Shown in pieces: positions 52,674 to 61,668 of a DNA stretch of 64,000 nt. The stretch comes from Bacteroides sp. GTDB taxonomy: Bacteria > Bacteroidota > Bacteroidia > Bacteroidales > Bacteroidaceae. The first letter of the stretch is position 1. Every line of letters begins with the position of its first letter. The stretch lies in contig NZ_JASLER010000018.1 of assembly GCF_030151085.1 (NCBI RefSeq), positions 3,174 through 67,173 on the forward strand, written 5' to 3'. Under the pieces are notes generated by a model, which saw nothing but the letters and a program-made list of their open reading frames with translations, was not told where the DNA came from and did no database searches. A program made the translations under genes and the position numbers.

Positions 52674-53870
52674 ATGAACGACTTTTTTTCCATATTCAAT
52701 CCTGACTGGTGGATGGATGAGAACAACAACGCCTTGCAAATGGCAGATGCTATTCTCTTCCTATTGTTAGCTATACCTGTAGCTTATCTATTTGTATATG
52801 CAATGGCATCGCTGCGAAAATATAAGAACCCCTATCCAACTGCTAAGAAACAGCACCGTTTCCTAATACTTTTTGTTGTACTAGAAAATGGTAAAGAAGT
52901 GATTGAATCTATTAATCACTTTCTTGATACCCAATTGTACCCAAGAGAGAAATACGACATTGCCGTTGCTGCTACTCGGCTGCCTGAAGAAGATTTGATT
53001 GCATTACTGCAAATGCCGGTAAATATTGTTGTACCCGACAAAGAAGAATGTACCAAAATTTATGCTATTCAGCAAGTTATGGAACGTTACTCTTCCAAGG
53101 AATACGATGCCATTGCTATATTTAATTCAGACAACAAAGTTGTTCCCAATGCATTAGAACTTTTCAACAATGCTTATTATTCCGGCTGTGATGCCATACA
53201 AGCACACCGAATGACTGAAAACCTGAATACTAGTATTGCTGTATTAAATGCAACGAGTGAAGAAATTAACAATAATCTTTTCCGCAAAGCTCATACAACA
53301 CTAGGATTCTCTTCTGCTCTCATTGGTTCTGGTATGATGTTCGATTTTGAAATTTTCCAAAATATTGCTCCACGACTATCAGGTAGTGATTTGGCAAAAG
53401 CCACAGAAATGGAACTTTTGAAAGAGAATATTTACACAGAGTATATGGAAGAAATTGTCTGCTATTGTAAAAAAACAAACGATGCAACAGGTTACAGTCA
53501 AGAGCGTCAACGTTGGTTAAGTGCAGAATATCGGAGTACTATGCTGGCGATTGTCCAATTTCCTTTAGCTTTCCTGCAAGGAAAGTGGGACTTATGCGAA
53601 AAGTTCCTGCAATGGTTACTTCCGTCGCGTTTCTTGCTAATCGCCTATATAGTTCTCTGTGCTGTAGCTATTACATTACTCAACTGGCCGCTCGCAATTA
53701 AATGGTATGTACTCCTATTATGTCTGTTTATTTCATTCTTCATGGCCATGCCTGATGGAGAGATAAGCCGTAAATTCAGACATTCATTCTGGTCTTTACC
53801 TATTTTGGTTGTTACATCTCTGCTTAGCCATGTAACTAGAATATTCAAAAGAAAAGAGAACAAATCGTAA
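52674..53870 (+). CDS. Membrane-bound family 2 glycosyltransferase
   Basis: 398 residues. One N-terminal membrane helix (ADAILFLLLAIPVAYLFVYAMA), a GT2-type cytoplasmic domain with AIFNSDNKVVPNALELF as the nucleotide-sugar site and a QxxRW-type QERQRWLSAEY (~275-285) near its end, then three or four C-terminal helices. This layout is that of processive GT2 enzymes, but the DxD position reads SDN. It starts 2 bp after the polymerase gene. Donor and acceptor unknown. Confidence 0.82.
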   Translation: MNDFFSIFNPDWWMDENNNALQMADAILFLLLAIPVAYLFVYAMASLRKYKNPYPTAKKQHRFLILFVVLENGKEVIESINHFLDTQLYPREKYDIAVAATRLPEEDLIALLQMPVNIVVPDKEECTKIYAIQQVMERYSSKEYDAIAIFNSDNKVVPNALELFNNAYYSGCDAIQAHRMTENLNTSIAVLNATSEEINNNLFRKAHTTLGFSSALIGSGMMFDFEIFQNIAPRLSGSDLAKATEMELLKENIYTEYMEEIVCYCKKTNDATGYSQERQRWLSAEYRSTMLAIVQFPLAFLQGKWDLCEKFLQWLLPSRFLLIAYIVLCAVAITLLNWPLAIKWYVLLLCLFISFFMAMPDGEISRKFRHSFWSLPILVVTSLLSHVTRIFKRKENKS

Positions 53871-53873
53871 TCT

Positions 53874-55001
53874 ATGAAGATAGCAATCGAAGCCCAGCGT
53901 ATCTTTCGTTGCGATAAGCACGGAATGGATTTTGTTATTCTGGAAGTCTTACGGGAACTACAGAAGCGAAAAGATGGCAACTTGTACTATGTGCTTGTTG
54001 CCCCGGGTGAAGATCACTGTCTTGAAGAGACAAACAATCTGAAAATCATAGAGTTGCATTGCCCTACATATCCGTTGTGGGAACAAGTAGCCCTGCCGCA
54101 GGCTGTGAGCCGTTTGAAGGTCGATTTGTTGCACTGTACCTCAAACACTGCTCCGCTTTGGTGCAACGCACCTTTGGTGCTAACGTTGCACGATATTATT
54201 TATCTGGAGCCCCGGCAACACCGCAGTCCGTCACTCTATCAAGAAATGGGGTGGCATTACCGAAAAATGGTAGTTCCTCGCATTCTAAAGAAATGCAAGA
54301 GAATTATTACTGTTTCCCATTTTGAATGTACACGTATCCGTGAAGCGCTATACCTTCCGAATGAGCAAATTACTGCTGTATACAACGGGTACAACACGCA
54401 TTTTAATAAAAAAGAAACACTAGACCAGAACATTATCCAGAAATATATTCCCAATGAAAGTTTTCTTTTCTTTTTGGGAAACACAGATCCCAAAAAGAAT
54501 GCAGCACGCACCTTAAAAGCCTATTCTCTCTATCTCAAAGCGTCGATAGTGAAACGCCCCTTGCTTATAGCCGACCTAAAAGAAGAGTATATTGATAATC
54601 TTCTACAGCAAGAAGGAATTACAGAGATAAAGGAGCACTTACACCATCCAGGCTACATTGTCAATCAAGATCTGGCAACACTTTATAATGCTGCTTTTGC
54701 CTTCCTCTACCCTTCCTTGCGAGAAAGTTTCGGTATTCCTATGCTCGAAGCAATGGCTTGTGGTACTCCTGTAATTACAAGCAATACCTCTGCCATGCCC
54801 GAAGTAGCAGGTGAAGGAGCTATTCTCATTAATCCGCTGAATCCACAAGAAATTGCAGATGCAATCATACAATTGGAAAATGATGAAGATTTTCGTCAAC
54901 AACAAAGTGCTTATGGACAGGAACGCGTAAAGCTGTTTTCATGGAAAAATACAGCTGAAGCCTATGTGAAAATATATGATTCCATTTTTAAAAACTCCTA
55001 A
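53874..55001 (+). CDS. Glycosyltransferase family 4 (GT-B fold)
   Basis: 375 residues. The C-terminal half shows the GT4 signature: FFLGNTDPKKN, then AAFAFLYPSLRESFGIPMLEAMACGTPVITSNTSAMPEVAGEGA with the conserved E-x7-E pair. N-terminal MKIAIEAQRIFRCDKHGM is the acceptor domain start. Cytoplasmic, one of the enzymes assembling the repeat unit. 3 bp gap to the preceding gene. Confidence 0.93.
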   Translation: MKIAIEAQRIFRCDKHGMDFVILEVLRELQKRKDGNLYYVLVAPGEDHCLEETNNLKIIELHCPTYPLWEQVALPQAVSRLKVDLLHCTSNTAPLWCNAPLVLTLHDIIYLEPRQHRSPSLYQEMGWHYRKMVVPRILKKCKRIITVSHFECTRIREALYLPNEQITAVYNGYNTHFNKKETLDQNIIQKYIPNESFLFFLGNTDPKKNAARTLKAYSLYLKASIVKRPLLIADLKEEYIDNLLQQEGITEIKEHLHHPGYIVNQDLATLYNAAFAFLYPSLRESFGIPMLEAMACGTPVITSNTSAMPEVAGEGAILINPLNPQEIADAIIQLENDEDFRQQQSAYGQERVKLFSWKNTAEAYVKIYDSIFKNS

Positions 55002-55011
55002 AAATATTACT

Positions 55012-56211
55012 ATGGACTTCATTATTACTAGCTTACAGACTTGGGATATTGAAATAGGTAGTACCATCAAGAATACAGCACTAGAAATATCTAAAAAACA
55101 CCGGGTACTTTATGTTAATACTCCAATGGATTATTCCAATTATTTGAGAGGAAATAGAAAGTCACCATCGTATCTCCGACGTATGGAGGTTATAAAACGC
55201 AACACTTCTCCTCTGCGGCGGATTAATGAAAATTTGTGGGTAGTGGACTGTCCGTTTATATTGCCCTCTTTTAATATTTTGCCAGCTGGACTATTCAATT
55301 TATTCAATAAAAGAAACAACCGCCGCATCGGACAATGGATTGTAAAACAAGCAGCATCTCTCGGATTTAGAGATTATATTCACCTCATTGACACCGATAT
55401 TTACCGTAGCCGCTACTTAAAAGAATTTATTCGTCCAGCCATCAGTATCTATTATCGTCGCGACTACATTATCGGTGAAGCCTACTGGCGCAAGCATGGT
55501 ACGCGTCTTGAACCAGAACTGGCAGCTTCGGCAGATATTGTTCTGGCAAATTCTACCCGTTTTGCTGCAGAACTAGAAGTCTACAACTCCAACACTTATC
55601 CTATAGAAACAGGAGTAAATCTGGGGTTATATAAAGCATCACATCAATACAATACGCCTGCTGATATAAAAAATATCCCACATCCTATTGTAGGATATAT
55701 GGGTACTATAAACAGCACGCGCTTAGATGGAGATTTGTTATACGAAATCATAGAACAGCGTCCCCAATATAACTTTGTATTTACTGGACCGGAGGATGAA
55801 GGTTTCCGCCAACATCGCATTCACACTCTTAGAAATGTATTTTTCTTAGGACAAAAAAAAGTGGAAGAATTGCCAGCGTATATCACGGCCTACGATGTTT
55901 GTATCAACCCTCAAATTGTAAATGACATCACTGATGGTAATTATCCGTTGAAAATAGATGAATATTTGGCAATGGGAAAGCCTACCGTAGCAACCAGTAC
56001 GCATACAATGCGTGATATTTTTGCCGATTACACACATTTGGCGGCTAATCTTGAAGAATGGCTTTCTGCCATTGACCAAGCAGTGTCTGAGTCGGGCAAC
56101 AAAGAACTAGCCCAAAAACGTGTTACTTATGCCGAAACCCATAGCTGGGGACACAGTGTAAGGAAAATATACTCAATTATTGAAATTTATCAGAAAGGAA
56201 AAGCAAAATGA
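55012..56211 (+). CDS. Glycosyltransferase, GT-B type
   Basis: 399 residues from ATG 55012 (MDFIITSLQTWDIEIG); an in-frame ATG at 54976 would overlap the previous gene and is less likely. Features: ASADIVLANSTRFAAELEVYNSNTYPIETGVNLGLYK, HPIVGYMGTINSTRLDGDLL, and YPLKIDEYLAMGKPTVATST, the usual donor-site pattern of group 1 enzymes. Its last codons overlap the start of the PRTase-HAD gene by 4 bp, which suggests translational coupling. Confidence 0.88.
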   Translation: MDFIITSLQTWDIEIGSTIKNTALEISKKHRVLYVNTPMDYSNYLRGNRKSPSYLRRMEVIKRNTSPLRRINENLWVVDCPFILPSFNILPAGLFNLFNKRNNRRIGQWIVKQAASLGFRDYIHLIDTDIYRSRYLKEFIRPAISIYYRRDYIIGEAYWRKHGTRLEPELAASADIVLANSTRFAAELEVYNSNTYPIETGVNLGLYKASHQYNTPADIKNIPHPIVGYMGTINSTRLDGDLLYEIIEQRPQYNFVFTGPEDEGFRQHRIHTLRNVFFLGQKKVEELPAYITAYDVCINPQIVNDITDGNYPLKIDEYLAMGKPTVATSTHTMRDIFADYTHLAANLEEWLSAIDQAVSESGNKELAQKRVTYAETHSWGHSVRKIYSIIEIYQKGKAK

Positions 56212-57146
56212 ACTATCGCAACATAGACGATTTAAACCATTGTATTTTACAGAATATCAGCATTTTGCCACGAGATTTCGACCTTATAGTAGGCATTCCC
56301 CGAAGTGGCATGTTTCCAGCCAACTTGTTGGCACTATACCTTAACCTGCCAGTCACAGATTTGGATTCATTCCGCAACGGACATATTTACCAGACGGGAG
56401 AACGGGGAAAGACGTTCAATATGACCAGCATTCATAAAGTATTGGTAGTAGATGACAGTATTTCTACAGGTAATGCCATTAATAAATGTCGCATTTTGCT
56501 TCAAGATATCAAAGATAAATATGAAATAAGATATTGCGCCATCTATAGTATATCTGAACAGACTAAAAATATTGATTATCATTTCGAAGTATTAGAATAT
56601 CCTCGTTTCTTCCAGTGGAATATATTAAACCACAGTATTCTGGAAAAAGCTTGTATGGATATAGATGGAGTACTCTGCACAGACCCTACTCCTGAAGAAA
56701 ACGACGACGATGCGCGTTACAGGGACTTCCTGCTAAACGCACGCCCTCTTTTCATTCCCCGTGTCAAGGTGGGCACATTGGTTACTTCCCGTTTAGAAAA
56801 ATATCGCAAGGAAACAGAAATCTGGTTAGCTGAAAATAATGTAAAATATAACAAGCTAGTTATGTTGGATCTACCCAACAAAGAAGCTCGTCAACGAGCC
56901 AACTGCCATGCTTCATTCAAGGCTCATGAGTATGGTTCATCTGCAAGTTATATGCTGTTTGTAGAAAGTTCAATGCAACAGGCTATTGAAATTAACCGCC
57001 TGGCAAAGAAACCCGTAATGTGTATTGAAACCTTTCAAATGATATACAGCTCCAAATCTTTATATTACAATCTAAAGTCTGGAGATACTTTTCCATGGTT
57101 ACGCCGTTTCTTGATAAAAATGCGAAACCGACTGAGAGGCAATTAG
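56208..57146 (+). CDS. Phosphoribosyltransferase-HAD hydrolase fusion protein
   Basis: 312 residues. Residues ~1-135 form a type I phosphoribosyltransferase domain: IVGIPRSGMFPANLLA and the PRPP loop VLVVDDSISTGNA (78-90). Residues ~145-270 form a HAD-like hydrolase domain: motif I ACMDIDGVLCTDP (D151, D153), VGTLVTSRLEKYRKETEIWL as motif II, HASFKAHEY as the Lys motif III, and FVESSMQQA where an acidic motif IV is expected. Both domains keep most key residues. It could recycle or make a phosphorylated precursor for the polymer. 4-bp overlap with the glycosyltransferase gene; last gene of this run. Confidence 0.85.
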   Translation: MNYRNIDDLNHCILQNISILPRDFDLIVGIPRSGMFPANLLALYLNLPVTDLDSFRNGHIYQTGERGKTFNMTSIHKVLVVDDSISTGNAINKCRILLQDIKDKYEIRYCAIYSISEQTKNIDYHFEVLEYPRFFQWNILNHSILEKACMDIDGVLCTDPTPEENDDDARYRDFLLNARPLFIPRVKVGTLVTSRLEKYRKETEIWLAENNVKYNKLVMLDLPNKEARQRANCHASFKAHEYGSSASYMLFVESSMQQAIEINRLAKKPVMCIETFQMIYSSKSLYYNLKSGDTFPWLRRFLIKMRNRLRGN

Positions 57147-57688
57147 AATATTGCCTGCTCCGATTCACCAAGCAAGAATCGTCCCTATCGGCATAATAAA
57201 CCACATCGTCATCTGGTATTGAAGAAAATAAATCGGAAAGTTCCTTGACAAAGCTTCCTACTCGAATGCTTGGGCTTCATACGGAACTTCCGTAAATTTC
57301 TTATAGCTAAAACCTATACGGTTCTACAAATCAACTGTTCTGGAAATGCTATATTCAACACCCAATGCAAACATTATCCATCTGAAAACGTTTTGCATCC
57401 GCATAAACATGTTGAGTCAGTTCTCCACACAGAACGAACAGTTGCCGCTGTCAAGCAGACCCCAATATTCTTAATGACGTTTTTCTAAAAGTTCGCTTTC
57501 GCCACCATGCAAATAGGAATTTCTGTAACGATAAACCGTTAATACATCTATACCTAAACAATCGCCACAAAAGAAGGAGAGTTACCTTTACTCAACATAA
57601 GGATACGTAACACGGACATAGTCAGAACTACCTGTCAAATTACGCAGAAACTTGCGTAAAACTTCGATATCTGATGGGAATTCAATAG
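57147..57688 (-). pseudogene. Decayed IS630-type transposase
   Basis: No intact frame. Minus-strand translation in shifting frames gives, from right to left, FPSDIEVLRKFLRNL (57620-57684), SKGNSPSFV then CLGIDVLTVYRYRNSYLHGG (about 57485-57566, an HTH of IS630 type), YWGLLDSG, QHVYADAKRFQ (~57390-57420), and FVKELSDLFSSIPDDD followed by VVYYADRDDS (57175-57245). These match the N-terminal half of IS630-family transposases found in Bacteroidota; many stops and frameshifts separate them, and the catalytic C-terminal part is missing. It fills the gap between the PRTase-HAD gene and the acyltransferase gene. Confidence 0.75.
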
Positions 57689-58756
57689 TTATTTTTGTCC
57701 AAAAAGAAAATTTGCCAAAGTAGGGCTAAGCCTTAAAATCTGTGACACCACCAAACTTGCTGCAATTACAAAAATAGAAATTGTAATAGAAAATAGAAAC
57801 TCAATGAATGGACTATCCATTCTACCAAAATTAGGTAGTATTGCATCCATCCGGCTAAATATAAAAAAATAGTGGATAAGATAAATATCAAGAGTTCTAC
57901 GCCCTACATATTGCAATATCCGACCAACTAAATGAGAATTTGAGAATGCGTCAGCATGCTTCCTAAAAAAAGTAAAGACTAATACAAGCCCGGTAAGCGA
58001 TGTTAGAAGATTAAAAAAAGCATGACTAAAACTCTGAACAATTTCTGAGTAAACATTGAAACCGAAAAATATTATTATGCTACATAAAACAAGAGAGCTA
58101 TGAGTCAACAAAGATTCAAAATAATATAAATATTTACGAATCAAAGTGCCAATTATAAAAAACAAAAAATAATACCAAGCTTGGATGCCAAACAATCCAA
58201 TTGTAGCTTCTGGAATATTAAATTTCACCAAAACAACAGGAATTGTGAGCATATATACTGTAAAACCGACAAATACAAGAAGCAGATCACGATAACTATC
58301 TTTCAACTTCAGCATATCAAGAACCTGATTGAGTAAAATATAAAATATAAAGAACTCAAATAGAGCAAAAGTAAACCAATAACCACTTTTATTATGATCG
58401 AAAATAGCATCAAGCAGATTTATATTTCTAACATAAGCAGAAGCCATCAAAAATAAAAATGGTGAAATTATCTGTACGCTTATTTTTTTCTTCAAGAAAT
58501 GAAAAGCATTGGAAAGACTCCAAATGACACCTAATTTATAAAAAACAAATCCGCTAACAAAAAAGAAAACTGGCATACGAAACTCTAAAAATAAATTATG
58601 ATATGAAAATGCATCTGTACCTTGCAATCCCATATCAAAAGTTCCAACATGGGCAAGCACTACAAGGAAAATTGTAAAGCCACGCATAGCATCAATATAT
58701 GAAATTCTTTGGGTCGGATTTGCTTCACTCATTTGTGTTTCTTTGCTACTCATCAT
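57689..58756 (-). CDS. Acyltransferase family 3 membrane protein
   Basis: 355 residues from ATG 58756 (or 354 from 58753). An in-frame TTG further up lies in the promoter box. Start signature YIDAMRGFTIFLVVLAHVG with the conserved Arg and catalytic His, EFRMPVFFFVSGFVFYKLG, and about ten membrane helices: the OatA/WecH type of O-acetyltransferase. It would put acetyl or a similar group on a sugar of the surface polymer. It reads against the locus, alone, with its own promoter. Confidence 0.92.
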   Translation of the reverse strand: MMSSKETQMSEANPTQRISYIDAMRGFTIFLVVLAHVGTFDMGLQGTDAFSYHNLFLEFRMPVFFFVSGFVFYKLGVIWSLSNAFHFLKKKISVQIISPFLFLMASAYVRNINLLDAIFDHNKSGYWFTFALFEFFIFYILLNQVLDMLKLKDSYRDLLLVFVGFTVYMLTIPVVLVKFNIPEATIGLFGIQAWYYFLFFIIGTLIRKYLYYFESLLTHSSLVLCSIIIFFGFNVYSEIVQSFSHAFFNLLTSLTGLVLVFTFFRKHADAFSNSHLVGRILQYVGRRTLDIYLIHYFFIFSRMDAILPNFGRMDSPFIEFLFSITISIFVIAASLVVSQILRLSPTLANFLFGQK

Positions 58757-58774
58757 CTTTATACTAAATATGTG

Positions 58775-58782
58775 CAAAGATA
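58775..58782 (-). promoter_or_regulatory. -7 promoter box for the acyltransferase gene
   Basis: Minus-strand TATCTTTG, exact TAnnTTTG match, 18 bp before the ATG at 58756, so the leader is about 12 nt. Confidence 0.6.
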
Positions 58783-59100
58783 TAAAAATTATCTTGAGGG
58801 ATTATAAGAACTTATTATTATTGTAGCTATGCTACTGATGGATTATCCGGAAGCTCGGGTACTAGAACATTGAGACCTCAGTCCGAATCTTAACGGTAAT
58901 GGAGTTGCGGAGCGGATGGAATGGAGTAAACTGTGTCCGTGCTTTATGATGAAGAAAGAGAAGTGATGAAAAATATAATCTTTATAGCTGCAGAAGAGCT
59001 ATTTACCACCTTTCTTTCATAAGATACATTCTTTCGAATCATTCCCAGCAGAAAAAAATATCATTTTCTAGCAAGCAACCCGTATCTCGTTTTTTTTATA

Positions 59101-59108
59101 TAAATTTG
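59101..59108 (+). promoter_or_regulatory. -7 promoter box for the 59133 glycosyltransferase
   Basis: TAAATTTG, matching TAnnTTTG, 24 bp before ATG 59133. Confidence 0.5.
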
Positions 59109-59132
59109 TGCTGCAATTAAATCAGACAGATT

Positions 59133-60131
59133 ATGAACAATATTTTAATCAGCATTATTATACCGGTATACCAAGCAGAAGCTTTTTTGGAAAAATCTGT
59201 AGAGTCAATATTAAAACAAACACTAAAAGATATTGAAATCCTGCTGATAGATGATGGATCGAAGGATAAATCGGGGGAAATTTGTGACCAATTTGCCGTC
59301 AGAGACCAAAGAGTTAGAGTTATCCACAAAAAAAACGGAGGACAATCTTCAGCCAGAAATGCAGGAATAAATGCTGCTTTGGGAAAATATATCGGATTTA
59401 TGGATAATGATGACTTTCTATATCCTGAAATGTGCCAACTATTGTATGAGAATGCAGAGCAATATAATGCCGAAATATCAGCAGCCAGCTTTATTACAGA
59501 AAATGAAGCAGGAATACGTTCTCATGATAATCATTCTCAGTGTACCTATGTTTATGACAACAGGGCAGCAGTTGAAGCTTATCTTGCACGAGATATAATG
59601 GATATCTATGTATGGACAAAGATATACAGAAAAGATTTCTTAGATAAATATCATATAAGATTTGAAAAGGGACGAAGTGATGAAGACTGGTTGTTTAATC
59701 ATATCGCATTTGTTTCAGCATCCAAGGTTGTTATGAAGGATACTCCTATCTATCTTTACATCGAACGTAATAATTCAACATGTCGCACATTCCATAAAAC
59801 TAATTTCCATAAATATATAGATGACACTTGCTATAGATTGCAAAAAATAGAAAAAGACATTAGCGACAATTATCCTCAATTAATACATCTTGCTCAAAGA
59901 CAAACTATAATCGCTTGTTTTAAGATGCTATCAGTAATGTCCAACTATTCGAGAAAGGAATGCGAACCATATTACACATGGGTAAAGACCTATTTACAAA
60001 AGAATTCAAAAATGGTTATTAAAGATAAGAAACTTTTTGGAATGACTAGCATAGGAGTGTATATGGCAGGGTATATGCCACCACAACTTTATTTTATTCT
60101 AAAAAGATTGAAGCACTCAATTAAGAAATAA
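59133..60131 (+). CDS. Glycosyltransferase family 2
   Basis: 332 residues. ISIIIPVYQAEAFLEKSVES and ILLIDDGSKDKSGEICD are the nucleotide-binding start; the DxD-like metal site is GFMDNDDFLYPEM. NGGQSSARNAGI lies between. The C-terminal half after residue ~200 is poorly conserved. Cytoplasmic, adds one sugar of the repeat. Four bp before the flippase gene; the pair has its own promoter and is set apart from the main run by the transposase relic and the acyltransferase gene. Confidence 0.93.
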   Translation: MNNILISIIIPVYQAEAFLEKSVESILKQTLKDIEILLIDDGSKDKSGEICDQFAVRDQRVRVIHKKNGGQSSARNAGINAALGKYIGFMDNDDFLYPEMCQLLYENAEQYNAEISAASFITENEAGIRSHDNHSQCTYVYDNRAAVEAYLARDIMDIYVWTKIYRKDFLDKYHIRFEKGRSDEDWLFNHIAFVSASKVVMKDTPIYLYIERNNSTCRTFHKTNFHKYIDDTCYRLQKIEKDISDNYPQLIHLAQRQTIIACFKMLSVMSNYSRKECEPYYTWVKTYLQKNSKMVIKDKKLFGMTSIGVYMAGYMPPQLYFILKRLKHSIKK

Positions 60132-60135
60132 AATC

Positions 60136-61668
60136 ATGCACCAATCTCGTTTGAAGAAATCATTACTCAATGCCCGAGTTAATTTGATTTTTTATTTTTT
60201 AAGTTTAGCCTTATCCTTTTTCTCTAGAAAAATATTTCTAGACGCATTAGGAGCAGACTTTATTGGATTAACAGGTACTCTTAACAATCTTCTTGGTTTC
60301 TTGAACCTAGCTGAATTAGGAATCAGCACAGCAATAGGATATGTACTATACAAACCACTGTTTGAGCATAACGAACAAAAAATAAATGAAATAATATCGG
60401 TATTCGGATTTATATATCGCCGCATCGGTTTTATAATTCTTGGTGCTGGGTGTTTATTGGCATGCTTTTTACCCATTATTTTCCCGAATAATGTCTTTGA
60501 TTTAAGAGTTGTTTATTTTGCATTTTTCTCTTACCTCACCTCCTCGCTGATCGGCTATTTCGCAAACTATAAACAGACCCTCTTGGGAGCCGACCAAAAA
60601 AATTATGTAGTAACGGCTTATTTTCAAAGTGCCGTATTGATAAAAACTCTCTTCCAAATGGGATTGGTATATTACACTGGTAATTACTATTTATGGATTG
60701 GCATGGAATTATTACTAGGAATAACATACTCTATCATACTGAATAAGAAGATAAAACAAGTATATCCATGGCTGAAAAGTGAAGTAAAGCAGGGAAAGCT
60801 ACTTTTCAAAAAGTATCCGGAAGTAACCAAGTATACCAAGCAATTGTTTGTACATAAGTTGGGAGCTTTTGTGCAATTTCAAACGACCCCCTTTTTTGTT
60901 TATGCCTTTGTCTCTCTTAAAACGGTGGCATACTATGGAAATTACACGCTTATTATTGATAAAATAAGCATATTCATCAACAACCTGCTGGGTAGCACAA
61001 ACGCCGGTGTGGGTAATCTTATTGCCGAAGGTAACGTAAAACGCATCCAACAAGTATTTTGGGAGTTAATGGGAATACGTTTTCTGATGGCAGGAACTAT
61101 CTCATTTGCATTGCTACAATTGACCGATGGATTTATTACTCTCTGGTTGGGTAGTGAATATGTAATGCCCCAACATATCTTATATCTGATAATCATAAAC
61201 TCATTTATCAGTTATACACGCGGTGCTACCGACCAATTTATCTACGGATATGGCTTGTTCCAAGATACATGGGCTCCAGTTACGGAGGTAATCATCAATC
61301 TAGTTGTAGCCATTATAGGAGGCTATTTTTGGGGATTACCCGGAATATTGATGGGTAATATTACCAGTCTATTTATTATTATAGTGATTTGGAAACCCTA
61401 CTTCCTCTATTCTCAGGGTTTCAAAACACCTGTTTTACATTATTGGATAGGGTATATCAAACATTTACTCATTATACTGTTGCCAGCAGCGGCTTGCTAC
61501 TGCCTATTGCCAAGCAGCAGCTTCACTCCCGAAAAATCTTTTATGCATTGGGTAAAATTTGGCTCTATTATTACTACAACTTACAGCCTATCAACTTATC
61601 TAATGCTTTACCTATTCACCCCAGGTATACGGGCTTTTACACACCGAATTTTATTAAGAAAACACTAA
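60136..61668 (+). CDS. Polysaccharide flippase (Wzx/MATE-like)
   Basis: 510 residues with 12-14 membrane helices; SRKIFLDALGADFIGLTGTLNNLLGFLNLAELGISTAIGY is the typical start of Bacteroidota polysaccharide flippases. It would move lipid-linked repeat units across the inner membrane for the Wzy-type polymerase. Its last 15 bp overlap the end of the oppositely oriented glycosyltransferase gene. Confidence 0.93.
   Translation: MHQSRLKKSLLNARVNLIFYFLSLALSFFSRKIFLDALGADFIGLTGTLNNLLGFLNLAELGISTAIGYVLYKPLFEHNEQKINEIISVFGFIYRRIGFIILGAGCLLACFLPIIFPNNVFDLRVVYFAFFSYLTSSLIGYFANYKQTLLGADQKNYVVTAYFQSAVLIKTLFQMGLVYYTGNYYLWIGMELLLGITYSIILNKKIKQVYPWLKSEVKQGKLLFKKYPEVTKYTKQLFVHKLGAFVQFQTTPFFVYAFVSLKTVAYYGNYTLIIDKISIFINNLLGSTNAGVGNLIAEGNVKRIQQVFWELMGIRFLMAGTISFALLQLTDGFITLWLGSEYVMPQHILYLIIINSFISYTRGATDQFIYGYGLFQDTWAPVTEVIINLVVAIIGGYFWGLPGILMGNITSLFIIIVIWKPYFLYSQGFKTPVLHYWIGYIKHLLIILLPAAACYCLLPSSSFTPEKSFMHWVKFGSIITTTYSLSTYLMLYLFTPGIRAFTHRILLRKH

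Larger units (their letters stand above)
58757..59132. other. Intergenic region with a broken open stretch
   Basis: 376 bp between two divergent genes. The left end holds the acyltransferase promoter and the right end the glycosyltransferase promoter. Between them, on the plus strand from about 58828 to 58963, a frame is open except for one stop (VAMLLMDYPEARVLEH then DLSPNLNGNGVAERMEW). It has no recognisable family and could be the debris of an inserted gene. A poly-T run (59089-59098) precedes the promoter. Confidence 0.4.

Noticed and set aside
57270..57488. 72-codon plus-strand frame
   Set aside because: It lies within the decayed transposase, whose recognisable segments are on the minus strand.
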